From Pseudanabaena sp. BC1403 (lineage in GTDB: Bacteria; Cyanobacteriota; Cyanobacteriia; Pseudanabaenales; Pseudanabaenaceae), in NCBI RefSeq assembly GCF_002914585.1, contig NZ_PDDM01000016.1, forward strand, positions 57,270-121,269: a stretch of 64,000 bases of DNA. Reading direction: 5' to 3'. Each line of letters opens with the position of its first letter. Positions within the stretch are counted from its first letter, which is position 1. A program made the translations under genes and the position numbers. Of the stretch, positions 16,945-25,400 are shown in pieces. The notes beneath the pieces were generated by a model. The model ran no database searches, had not been told where the DNA came from, and was given only the letters and a program-made list of their open reading frames with translations.

Positions 16945-18592
16945 ATTTGGAAATATTCCAGTAGGGAAGTTGTTGGTTTGGTTCGATTTTGACTCCCTGT
17001 AACCCTTTTTGAGCAAAGGCGTATTCTTTGTTTTGCCAGAGCGGAATAAATGGTACATCCTCAGCTAGAAGTTCTTGAATCTTTTGAAGTATTTGCGATC
17101 GCTTAACTACGTCACGTTCTTTACGCTGCTTAGCAATCAACCCATTCATTTCTGTGCTGTTATAAAATGACCCTTGAAACTGACTACTACCCTTTGTGCA
17201 GCGATCGCCTTTTGCTTCTTCACATTCTAAAAATGGCTTGATGTAGTTATCGGGGTCAAGAATATCAGGAACCCAATCAAGTAAATAGGCGGGATATACG
17301 CCTTTATCCAGAAAAGCATAACCAACTGTATTTTCAACGCGCTCAGTTTTGATCTGCAAAATTTTACCGACATTCTTTTGCATTGAGGCTCTTAGAGTGC
17401 TAGCGATTAGATCCCCATTACCGCCATATTTTGGGGAATACCAAATTGTAATTTGAGCAGGCTTATCGTCGGAATATCCTGCCGACTCTAGCAATTGCCG
17501 CGCGAGTTTACCGTTGCCATCACCATATTTCTGCTCAAATACAGGCTTGGATTCTACAAAGGCGCTAGGAATCAAGCTATATAGTGGCGCACGTTGATTG
17601 AAAAATATGCGTGATTCGAGTAGGGGGCGATCGATTGCGGCAGATAGAGCTTGGCGCACGCGCACGTCATTCAGTGGTGCTTGTTGCGTATTTAATACCA
17701 TATACAGGATAGTTGCACCTTGACCTGATGCGATCGTCCAACCATTTTGCTTAGCGTTAGCCTCTACATTCTTGATCTGAGTTGGTGTAAGTGTTTGAAA
17801 TGCGATATCAACTGCACCAGTCTTAAATGCGTTCAGTAAGTTGGAATTAGAAGAGAAAAACTGAATATCAATCCCTTTATTGGCTGGCTTTTTACCCCAA
17901 TAATCGGGAAATGTATCTAAGCGTAAGTAGCTACCTTCGACAAACTGTGTAACTTGATAGGGGCCAGTGCCAACTAATTTATCGGGTAAGAATAATAGCT
18001 TGCCTGTCTTTTCATCTTTAATGTGTTTATAAACCTGTGGTGATATTGCGGCTGCTCCTGTAAACGCTAAGAACTTTGGGAAAAATTGCAAAGGTTGTTT
18101 GAGCTTAAAAATCAGTTCAGTTTCGCTAGGTACAGAAATAGCCTCGATCACATCGGTCAAGATATATGCTGGTGCGCCTTTAGAATTCATGAAGCGGTCT
18201 AAGGCAAATTTCATTGTGTAGGCATTGAAATTAGTGCGATCATGAAATTTGATCCCTGTTCGCACTGGCACTGTATAGATTAATCCATCTTCACTAACTT
18301 TGGGCATATCCGCCGCCAGTTGAGGAATGATTTCGTTGGAGCCTTCTTTATATGTGTAAAGACGTTCGAGCGTGTTGTAAAAAATATTGCTGATAAAAAA
18401 TTCGTTGGCATCGGCAGGATCGAGCGTGCGAATTTTGCTGGTTGTGCCCAAAACGATGCGCTCATCAGTGCGATCGCTAATCCCCAGTCTCCCGTTATTG
18501 ATGATTTTGCCATTTGTACAGGCAAATAATGTGGTTATTGTGATGATGGCGATCGCAAACCAAGCCAAAAAGCGACGCAGCAAATATCTCAT
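16943..18592 (-). CDS. Family 5 extracellular solute-binding lipoprotein (peptide-type ABC transporter)
   Basis: This is the substrate-binding part of an oligopeptide-type ABC importer. After a basic start (MRYLLRRFLAWFAIAI...) the lipobox TLFAC marks a lipoprotein anchored outside the inner membrane. The SBP_bac_5 core follows, with LDPADANEFFISNIFYNTLE near the start, VGTGPYQV, a VRQALSAAIDR segment and VPFIPLWQNKEYAF near the end. I choose ATG 18592 because the signal sequence begins there; the frame is open to 18658. No permease or ATPase genes are nearby, so its transporter is encoded elsewhere. Confidence 0.88.
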   Translation of the reverse strand: MRYLLRRFLAWFAIAIITITTLFACTNGKIINNGRLGISDRTDERIVLGTTSKIRTLDPADANEFFISNIFYNTLERLYTYKEGSNEIIPQLAADMPKVSEDGLIYTVPVRTGIKFHDRTNFNAYTMKFALDRFMNSKGAPAYILTDVIEAISVPSETELIFKLKQPLQFFPKFLAFTGAAAISPQVYKHIKDEKTGKLLFLPDKLVGTGPYQVTQFVEGSYLRLDTFPDYWGKKPANKGIDIQFFSSNSNLLNAFKTGAVDIAFQTLTPTQIKNVEANAKQNGWTIASGQGATILYMVLNTQQAPLNDVRVRQALSAAIDRPLLESRIFFNQRAPLYSLIPSAFVESKPVFEQKYGDGNGKLARQLLESAGYSDDKPAQITIWYSPKYGGNGDLIASTLRASMQKNVGKILQIKTERVENTVGYAFLDKGVYPAYLLDWVPDILDPDNYIKPFLECEEAKGDRCTKGSSQFQGSFYNSTEMNGLIAKQRKERDVVKRSQILQKIQELLAEDVPFIPLWQNKEYAFAQKGLQGVKIEPNQQLPYWNISK

Positions 18593-18710
18593 TGATCTAT
18601 TTATTGATTTATTAGCCGAAAACATAACTGGATTTCTTACTGCTAAATCTTCCCACAATGTCGGATCGATGTAATGTTTGAATCAGGAAAAAAAATAGGT
18701 ATTGTAAAAT

Positions 18711-18755
18711 GAATAATTAGTGGTGCGAGGCTTTGGCTCGCACCACTAATTATTC
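18711..18755. repeat. 19-bp arm palindrome just ahead of the 18770 gene
   Basis: GAATAATTAGTGGTGCGAG (18711-18729) pairs with 18737-18755. It sits in a divergent start region, so it is not a terminator for either neighbour; it may form a 5' structure. Confidence 0.7.
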
Positions 18756-18769
18756 ACAGGGAAGAGAGT

Positions 18770-19261
18770 ATGAAAAAATCTAGTTTGATATTAGTTACTT
18801 GCATGTGTCTTTTTGCATATCCTGCGATCGCCTACGCCGAACAAGATGTACCTGCACCAATCACGGTTACCGCAAAATCCAAGAAACAATTAGCTAGAGA
18901 ACTTCTAGTTGAGCTAGGTATTGGCAAGCAATATGACTTATATTTTTGGAATAGTGTCGATCTTGCTTACGGTACGGGTACTAGAACCAAGGTTAGTGAA
19001 TGGCTGCAAAAGACTCTGGTACAAGTGGCAGGATGGAGATATGTGGAATCTCAGTATGTGGCACGTTTAGAAGCTAACTTTTCGGAAATGGAACTAAAGG
19101 AATTGATGGAATTAGCAAAGCGCCCATTGATGAAAAAGTTGCTGAGAACTGAGATTCAAGCCTATGAGGAGACAAGTACAAAGCGAGCGAGATTACTTTT
19201 TCAAGCATGGGATGATTACAATTCAGGCAAAATAAATATGCCGCCCAACTTATTGAATTAG
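18770..19261 (+). CDS. Secreted DUF2059-like protein
   Basis: A signal peptide (SLILVTCMCLFAYPAIAYA) is followed by a helical protein of about 140 residues. The stretch KTLVQVAGWRYVESQYVARL followed by NFSEMELKELMELAKRPLMK resembles the DUF2059 family, short periplasmic domains of unknown function. AGGGAAGAGAG ahead of the ATG is a good ribosome site. The next gene starts 14 bases after its stop, so the two are probably cotranscribed. The family call is from resemblance only. Confidence 0.65.
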   Translation: MKKSSLILVTCMCLFAYPAIAYAEQDVPAPITVTAKSKKQLARELLVELGIGKQYDLYFWNSVDLAYGTGTRTKVSEWLQKTLVQVAGWRYVESQYVARLEANFSEMELKELMELAKRPLMKKLLRTEIQAYEETSTKRARLLFQAWDDYNSGKINMPPNLLN

Positions 19262-19274
19262 TTGTACAGAACTT

Positions 19275-19673
19275 ATGTCTCTATTAACTGATTCCAACTC
19301 AAATACGAATATCTTTGGTGGCTGTCATTGCGGAGCCATCCGCTTTCGGGTGAAGGTAAGAACATATGAAGCGATCGATTGCAATTGCTCTATTTGCCAA
19401 AAGAAAGGGATTTTGCATTTGATTGTCCCTCCTGAAGATTTTGAGCTATTGAAAGGTGAAGATAATCTATCAACTTACACTTTTAATACAGGTATCGCCA
19501 AGCATCATTTTTGCAAAACTTGCGGGATTCATCCTTTTTATCGTCCGCGATCGCATCCTAATGATTACGATGTCAATGTTCGTTGCCTCGATGATGCAGC
19601 AATAGAACAGTTTACGATTACGCATTTTGACGGCAAACATTGGGAAGATAATATTCAGCAGATTACCTCATAA
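19275..19673 (+). CDS. GFA/CENP-V family zinc protein
   Basis: The glutathione-dependent formaldehyde-activating (GFA) fold binds zinc through cysteine pairs. Here GGCHCGAIRF, CNCSICQKKG and HHFCKTCGIHPFYRPRS give the full set of cysteines in the usual order. At 132 residues it is of normal length. The actual substrate of most family members is unknown. It follows the DUF2059-like gene closely and is ended by two hairpins (19681-19714, 19723-19769). Confidence 0.88.
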   Translation: MSLLTDSNSNTNIFGGCHCGAIRFRVKVRTYEAIDCNCSICQKKGILHLIVPPEDFELLKGEDNLSTYTFNTGIAKHHFCKTCGIHPFYRPRSHPNDYDVNVRCLDDAAIEQFTITHFDGKHWEDNIQQITS

Positions 19674-19680
19674 AAACTTA

Positions 19681-19714
19681 CAAGGGTAGGCGGCGCTTTG
19701 CACCGCCTACCCTT
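19681..19714 (+). terminator. GCGC-tip hairpin after the GFA gene
   Basis: CAAGGGTAGGCGG and CCGCCTACCCTTG arms surround a CGCTTTGCA tip, a member of the long-palindrome family. Confidence 0.6.
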
Positions 19715-19722
19715 GCCATATC

Positions 19723-19769
19723 AATCAAAAAAAAGAAGCCTCGCAATGCGAGGCTTCTTTTTTTTGATT
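19723..19769. terminator. Bidirectional terminator
   Basis: AATCAAAAAAAAGAAGCCTCGC pairs with its complement around AAT in 22-base arms, with A and T runs on either side. It serves the convergent GFA and sufA genes. Confidence 0.85.
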
Positions 19770-20121
19770 AACTACAAGCTACAGGTGCACCAATTTCTTT
19801 AGGAGTGGCAAAAGAAGTACCGCAACTGCAAGACTTGCTGGCGTTAGGGTTACGGAAGCGGAATCCACCACCCATGAGATCCTCGGTGTAGTCGAGTTCT
19901 AGACCTTGTAGCTGAGGCAAATTGCTATTGTTAATAACGATTTGTACACCGTTATATTCATACTGATTATCATCAGATTCAAGTTGATCAACAAAATCCA
20001 TCAAATAAGATAAACCAGAGCAACCGCCTTGCTTAATGCCTAAACGCAAAGGAGCAGAAGTGGCGCGTTGACTTTGGAGATTTCTTACGCGAGCGATCGC
20101 TGCGTCAGTCAATGTAATCAT
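19768..20121 (-). CDS. sufA: A-type iron-sulfur carrier (SufA/IscA family)
   Basis: A-type carriers accept and deliver Fe-S clusters. The 117-residue protein has the three conserved cysteines in GGCSGLSYLMDF and SKSCSCGTSF. The MITLTDAAIARVRNL start and the GGGFRFRNPNA segment before the last cysteine pair are typical. Cyanobacteria have both SufA- and IscA-like members; the symbol is a best guess. It is a single gene sharing a terminator with the GFA gene. Confidence 0.9.
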   Translation of the reverse strand: MITLTDAAIARVRNLQSQRATSAPLRLGIKQGGCSGLSYLMDFVDQLESDDNQYEYNGVQIVINNSNLPQLQGLELDYTEDLMGGGFRFRNPNASKSCSCGTSFATPKEIGAPVACS

Positions 20122-20160
20122 GCGAAATTTTCCTATATACGAATCGTGCTAAGAGCAATA

Positions 20161-20373
20161 TTAGTCTTCTAGTAAGACAAGCGCAATACTAGCTAGAGAA
20201 ACATTGGTGTAGCCAGCTACTTTAACGGCTTTATAAAATGGTTTGGTAAGAAAGCATTTATGTACACCGAAAAGACGCACACCTTGATCTAGAAGCAATC
20301 CAGTTTTGAAATGAAAATTGCGATGTAGTTTTACAGCCTTAGCTAGGTTGGATTTTGTTTTACAGCAGACCAT
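20161..20373 (-). CDS. Doubtful small ORF
   Basis: This 70-residue frame is rich in Lys, His and Phe and matches nothing I know. It lies 39 bases ahead of sufA on the same strand, in its leader. A weak GAAAG purine stretch precedes the ATG. It could be a small gene or simply the sufA promoter region. Confidence 0.25.
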   Translation of the reverse strand: MVCCKTKSNLAKAVKLHRNFHFKTGLLLDQGVRLFGVHKCFLTKPFYKAVKVAGYTNVSLASIALVLLED

Positions 20374-20478
20374 GATTTTTCTTTCGATAATTCAACAACT
20401 TACCCTATGTTATCTCAAGCATGAATGAGTTGTGAGGATACGCGACACACCCTCACGCCCTTTTTATCACACAAATGT

Positions 20479-20525
20479 ATAAAAATAGGAGATGTGGTGC
20501 TTTGCGCCACATCTCCTATTTTTAT
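20479..20525. repeat. GCGC-tip palindrome ahead of the aminotransferase
   Basis: ATAAAAATAGGAGATGTGG and its complement form 22-base arms (20479-20500, 20504-20525) around TTT, with one G-T mismatch. It lies inside the longest open frame of the next gene and creates a false N terminus there. Confidence 0.8.
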
Positions 20526-20543
20526 AAGTACTTGCTAAGTTTT

Positions 20544-21719
20544 ATGCAATTTGCCGATCGCCTCCAGCCTTTACAGTCCAACGTATTTGCCGATATGGAC
20601 ATTGCTAAAAGTCAGGTCAAAGCATCTGGCATGGCGGTAATTGACCTGTCGCTTGGTTCATCTGATTTGCCAACCGATGCATTTATCCTAGAAGCGATCG
20701 CTGACGCTCTTAAAGATACCAGTACTCACGGTTATTCGCTATTTGGTAGCACTCTAGACTTTCGTGAGGCTGTAGCAGCATGGATACAGCAACGATTCCA
20801 TATCAAAGTCGATCCAGAAACAGAAGTATTACCGCTAATTGGCTCACAGGAAGGGACAGCCCATTTACCGCTTGCTTTGCTCAATCCCGATGATTTTGCC
20901 CTCTTACAAGACCCTGGATATCCATCGCACTATGGCGGCATTCATTTGGCTGGAGGGCAAGTATATGGAATGCCTCTATTGGCAGAAAATGACTTTTTAC
21001 CAGTCTTTGCCGATATTCCAGAGACAGTGTTGGCACAGTCAAAAATGATGGTGTTGAGCTATCCTCACAATCCCACTACAGCAACAGCAACGTTAGAATT
21101 TTTTCAATCTGCTGTCAAGTTTTGTCAACAGCATAATCTCGTATTAGTTCATGACTTCCCATATCTCGACCTAGTATTTGATGGATCAACGCCACCTTCA
21201 GTTTTGCAAGCTGATCGCGATCGCAGTGTCAGCATCGAATTTTTCACCATGTCTAAGTCCTACAATATGGGCGGTTTTCGGGTTGGGTTTGCCGTCGGCA
21301 ATCGTGAACTAATTAAGGCTCTTCGCCAAATTAAGGCTACTGTAGACTTCAATCAATACCAAGGGATCATGCGCGGTGCAATCAAAGCTTTAACAGGCGA
21401 TCGCACACCAATTGATCGAGTCGTTGCCACTTTTCAGGAGCGCCGAGATGTAATGATCAAGTCACTTCAAGCGATCGGTTGGGAAATCTCCAATCCTAGT
21501 GCCACAATGTATCTCTGGGCGAAGTTGCCTGATCGCTATGCCCATAATTCAGTTAAATTTTGTCTAGACTTGATTAAATCGACTGGTATCGCCCTTGCCC
21601 CTGGGTCGGGATTTGGCAAACATGGAGAAGGCTATGTAAGGTTTGCTTTAGTCCATCCCCCTGAAGTTTTACGAGAAGCTGCTACAAAAATCGGGACATT
21701 TTTGCATCTCTCATCATAA
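20544..21719 (+). CDS. Class I/II PLP-dependent aminotransferase
   Basis: This is a fold-type I aminotransferase related to the aspartate/LL-diaminopimelate group. The PLP-binding lysine lies in TMSKSYNMGGFRVG; other family motifs are SLGSSDLPT near the N terminus, GSQEGTAHLPLAL, PGYPSHYGG and LSYPHNPTT. I start at ATG 20544 (391 residues). The frame is open to 20475, but that part is a palindrome. The exact amino-acid substrate cannot be read from sequence. It is a single gene followed by a repeat element. Confidence 0.85.
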   Translation: MQFADRLQPLQSNVFADMDIAKSQVKASGMAVIDLSLGSSDLPTDAFILEAIADALKDTSTHGYSLFGSTLDFREAVAAWIQQRFHIKVDPETEVLPLIGSQEGTAHLPLALLNPDDFALLQDPGYPSHYGGIHLAGGQVYGMPLLAENDFLPVFADIPETVLAQSKMMVLSYPHNPTTATATLEFFQSAVKFCQQHNLVLVHDFPYLDLVFDGSTPPSVLQADRDRSVSIEFFTMSKSYNMGGFRVGFAVGNRELIKALRQIKATVDFNQYQGIMRGAIKALTGDRTPIDRVVATFQERRDVMIKSLQAIGWEISNPSATMYLWAKLPDRYAHNSVKFCLDLIKSTGIALAPGSGFGKHGEGYVRFALVHPPEVLREAATKIGTFLHLSS

Positions 21720-21731
21720 AAACCTGATGCT

Positions 21732-21834
21732 ATACCAAAGCACAAAGTGGCGCAGCCATTTTGTGTTTTTAAAACGCTTACAGAGTTTAGTTTTTAATTC
21801 ACAGAGGTGTTGTCACACTTTTGTGAATTGGTAT
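21732..21834 (+). repeat. 103-bp three-hairpin repeat (copy C)
   Basis: Begins ATACCAA, ends TTGGTAT, with the three stems described for copy A. It lies just after the aminotransferase gene. Confidence 0.9.
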
Positions 21835-21923
21835 TACGGAGAAAAAGGACGTTGGTCTTGGAGACCAAATCTCTATCTATAATCTCTATCTATAGCGGTG
21901 ATTAAGTTAGTTAGGGCAAATCA

Positions 21924-21976
21924 AAACCCCAAAGAGTAATGGCAGTGCGCAGTATCGCCATTACTCTTTGGGGTTT
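21924..21976. repeat. Long palindrome of the GCGC-tip family, altered tip
   Basis: Twenty-base arms AAACCCCAAAGAGTAATGGC pair perfectly around a 13-base tip (AGTGCGCAGTATC). Outside lie GGGCAAATC on the left and ATGTCCTAAG on the right. Confidence 0.8.
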
Positions 21977-21984
21977 ATGTCCTA

Positions 21985-22457
21985 AGCAAAACTTACATTG
22001 ATATATACAAAAAAAATGGGGCTTGGCTTGTAAACCGTCTTAACACTATGACATTGAAAGATTAGGAAGGTTTTTGTTACCCGTAACATGAGTGAAAATT
22101 TTCAAATCAGTTTTAAAGAGAGGCTAGGGATGATAGCATTTCTAAAAAAAATGACTTCTATAATTAGAATTAGTAAAAGTGAAATATCAACACTGCTTTT
22201 GTAGGCTTTATTTGTTAAAATTATCTTAAGCTGTGTCTGCTAAGAAATAATTAAAGCTTGCAAGAGTCTAAAATAGAACGCTTACTGTTATAGGTTTAAG
22301 ATTTGCTGATGAAAATCGTTATTTATTGAAATCATATTTACGCTGTTGTTAAACTACTGTTTACAACAACAAAAATTTATCCAAATAAATTGCGATCTGG
22401 ATTTTAGTAAGCGCCTAGCGGTGGTGCAAGCCCGAACATAATGCTGAGGATTGATTC
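21985..22457. other. Long AT-rich leader ahead of the 1571-residue protein gene
   Basis: There is no gene here. It probably holds the promoter and a long 5' leader. A GCGCCTAGCGGTGGTGC segment close to the ATG could fold. I cannot assign a known riboswitch. Confidence 0.4.
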
Positions 22458-25400
22458 ATGTCTTCCAATAAAAACATCCCACAAAAAGGTCAAGGTGCTG
22501 GTGACCCAGATAAGAAGCAATCAGCGCAATCTGAAGCTGCTGATGTTGATTGGATGATTATGTCGGATATTAGTACGCGAATTGGCGGATCTCCAGCAGT
22601 CAAATCAAGCTCAAATCAATCACCAGTCAAATCATCTTCTCAAATATCAAGTAATCAAGATGTTGATCATGATCTTGAAGATTTAGAGTTTTTGCGATCG
22701 ATAGGTTTGGATGATGCAATTGAGAGTCCATCTTCTTCAAGAAACACAGTAAATACATCAGGGGGTAAAGCCACTGATAATAATGAGGTTAACAATATTG
22801 ACTGGTTAATTGTGACTGATCTCAGTGTGAGAAAGGAAAACGCGGAGATTAAAGCACAACCAAATCCTTCATATCAAGATATAGGTCAATCCCAGACAAC
22901 TCTTCAGCCACTAACAGATAACATATTGGATGGTCTAGATGAAGACCTGGGCTTGAATGAGTTCGACTTTTTGGAGGATTCTGATTTCTCCGATCTAGAT
23001 TCTTTAAACTTGGGCATTTCAGACTCACTCAGTATTGATGAGTTGCAAAATGAGATCGACAATACTGAAGGTAAGATCCAAGGACTAGCAGAATTGCTAG
23101 ACGAAAACGATGACTCAAGTTTTGATTTGATTGCTGATGTTGAAAATGATGACTGGGATAGCATTTCAGGAATCTTTGAAAACGATTTTAATCAGTTAAC
23201 TAGAGATCCCGATCTAGAAATTGCTGTTAAATCTCCTGAAATATCAGATCAAGTTTCAGCGTGGGGTGGAGCTACTGAAGATGCTTCAGAGAATATAGAT
23301 TTAGGTTCTGATTTGTTTTCTGATAGTAATGATGCTGAAAATTTATTGGTCGATAATTTAGAGTTGTCTGATGAGATCCAATCTGATCAGATAGTTGAAG
23401 ATTTTGAGATTAGGAATGACTTTCAAAGCGAATTTCAAGACGACCTGCAAAATGTACAAGATCAAGATTTATCTTTTGATGGATTTGCAGTTGGTAGTCT
23501 AGAATCAGAATTTGACAGTAACCTAAATGATGACTTTGGCGCAGCACAGTCTCTAGAATCATTTGAATCAAGTGTGACTGAAGATGATTTTTGGTCTACT
23601 ACTTCGTCAAATCTTGAGCCTGAATCCGTACTTGATGAGTCAGTTGAGAATGCATTCACTAATGATTGGGGAGAAATTGCCGAAAATGCGATCGAAGATG
23701 CGGTTTGGGACAGTACTCCTAACATAGCAGCTGATCTAATATCATCTACATCTATTGATAATGCTTTTGGTTCATCTGATGAATGGGAGAGTCAGCCAAC
23801 AATAGATCAATTTGAAGTAGAAGAAAATATTGGCTTTGATCTGCCTAATCTAGCTTCTTCCGAAATGGAAAGTTATGTTAATTTTGAATTAGATAATGTA
23901 GATTCCAATTTGGGATCTATTGAGACAGAATTTGAGGCAGGATTTAGTTCACAAATTGATCCAGCTTTTGAACAGCCATTTGAACAGCCATCTGAACAGC
24001 CATCTGATCAGATAGACAGTGAACTTGAGCCTCAAATTGGACTCGATGAAGATTGGAGTATGGAGATTGAAGCCAATGCTATCAGTGGCGATTTCATTGG
24101 GGTTGACTCGGATAGGGACTTGGCGTTAGAAGATGAGATGATTGTCACTGCTCCTAGTGAAGAGGTTGATTGGAGTGCAAGTCTAGAAGCTGAAATTGGA
24201 AATGGGAACAATGTCGTTTGGGATGAACCGTTAGTTGAGACAGAAGACTATTTGCCACCTGTAGAAGAATCTTCGGAAATTTTTAATGATGATTTATTGG
24301 GTTTAGTTGACAGTAGTATAACAGAGCCTCCTTTCAATGAAGGTTTTGATTTTGGAGACAATCTTGATGCCAACGGTTGGGCGATCGCAAATAACGGCAA
24401 TCAAATCGTTGAAAGTATCAGTGAGTCTGAAGCTTTTGATTATAATGATATATCAGGCACTCTAGATGTACATGAACAACTTGCTGAGCAGCAACAATTT
24501 ACAGACTTCAGTGAATTTATCGATCCTTCCCATGATGATATTGATGCAAGTTTAGAAGCTGGTGAATTTGGCTTTTCTGAGAACTATCTTCCTGCATCTT
24601 CGGATTGGGAAAATCTTAGTGAATCAATTGCGGAGCAAACTACTGACTCTGATTATGCCGATAGTTTTGCTGCGGAGCAATCTTCTAATTTAGGTATAAC
24701 TGATAACTTTGCTAATTATAACGATAGTTTTGCTAATGACTCGGATGTAGCTGATAACTTTGCTAGTTATGCTGATAGTTTTGCTACTGAAGAGGGGTTA
24801 GTTGATAACTTTGCTAGTTATGCTGATAGTTTTGACAATGATGTAGTTCCACAAGTTAATGCTAACTTGGGAAGTCCTAATTGGGATGCAAGTGATGCAA
24901 AATCAAGTCTTATAGCTAGTAATGATATTGATAATATAGGAAGTATACTTGATGAAAATTTCGATCTAGCTTCTTTCGATGAAGATAGTTTACTAGACAT
25001 TCCTCCTTCCGATTTCAACCTCGGCAGTATCCCCACAACACTCTCTCCAAATCGTTCTAATGCATTTTCAGAAGATTCACTTTCGGGATTTGCCCATCAG
25101 CAGCCTTCAATCGCTCCTATAGATAATTTTGCGAACAATTTAGTCTCACAAAGCGATCCATTTGAAGAGGCTTTGGCAAATGATTTACTTAACGACAACT
25201 ATGAAGAAGTGAATTTTGAGGAAGAAGCTTTAGCTCATGATTTACTTAATGGGCTTGTACCAGAAGACGATGATTTTGTGTCAGCAAAAGAGTCCCCAAC
25301 TATGTCAACTCCTATGCCATCTCCAAACTCAAATTTTGCAGCATCTACAAAGTTCGAGCTAGGATCAAATGATCGCGACTTTTTGGATGATTTTGACCTA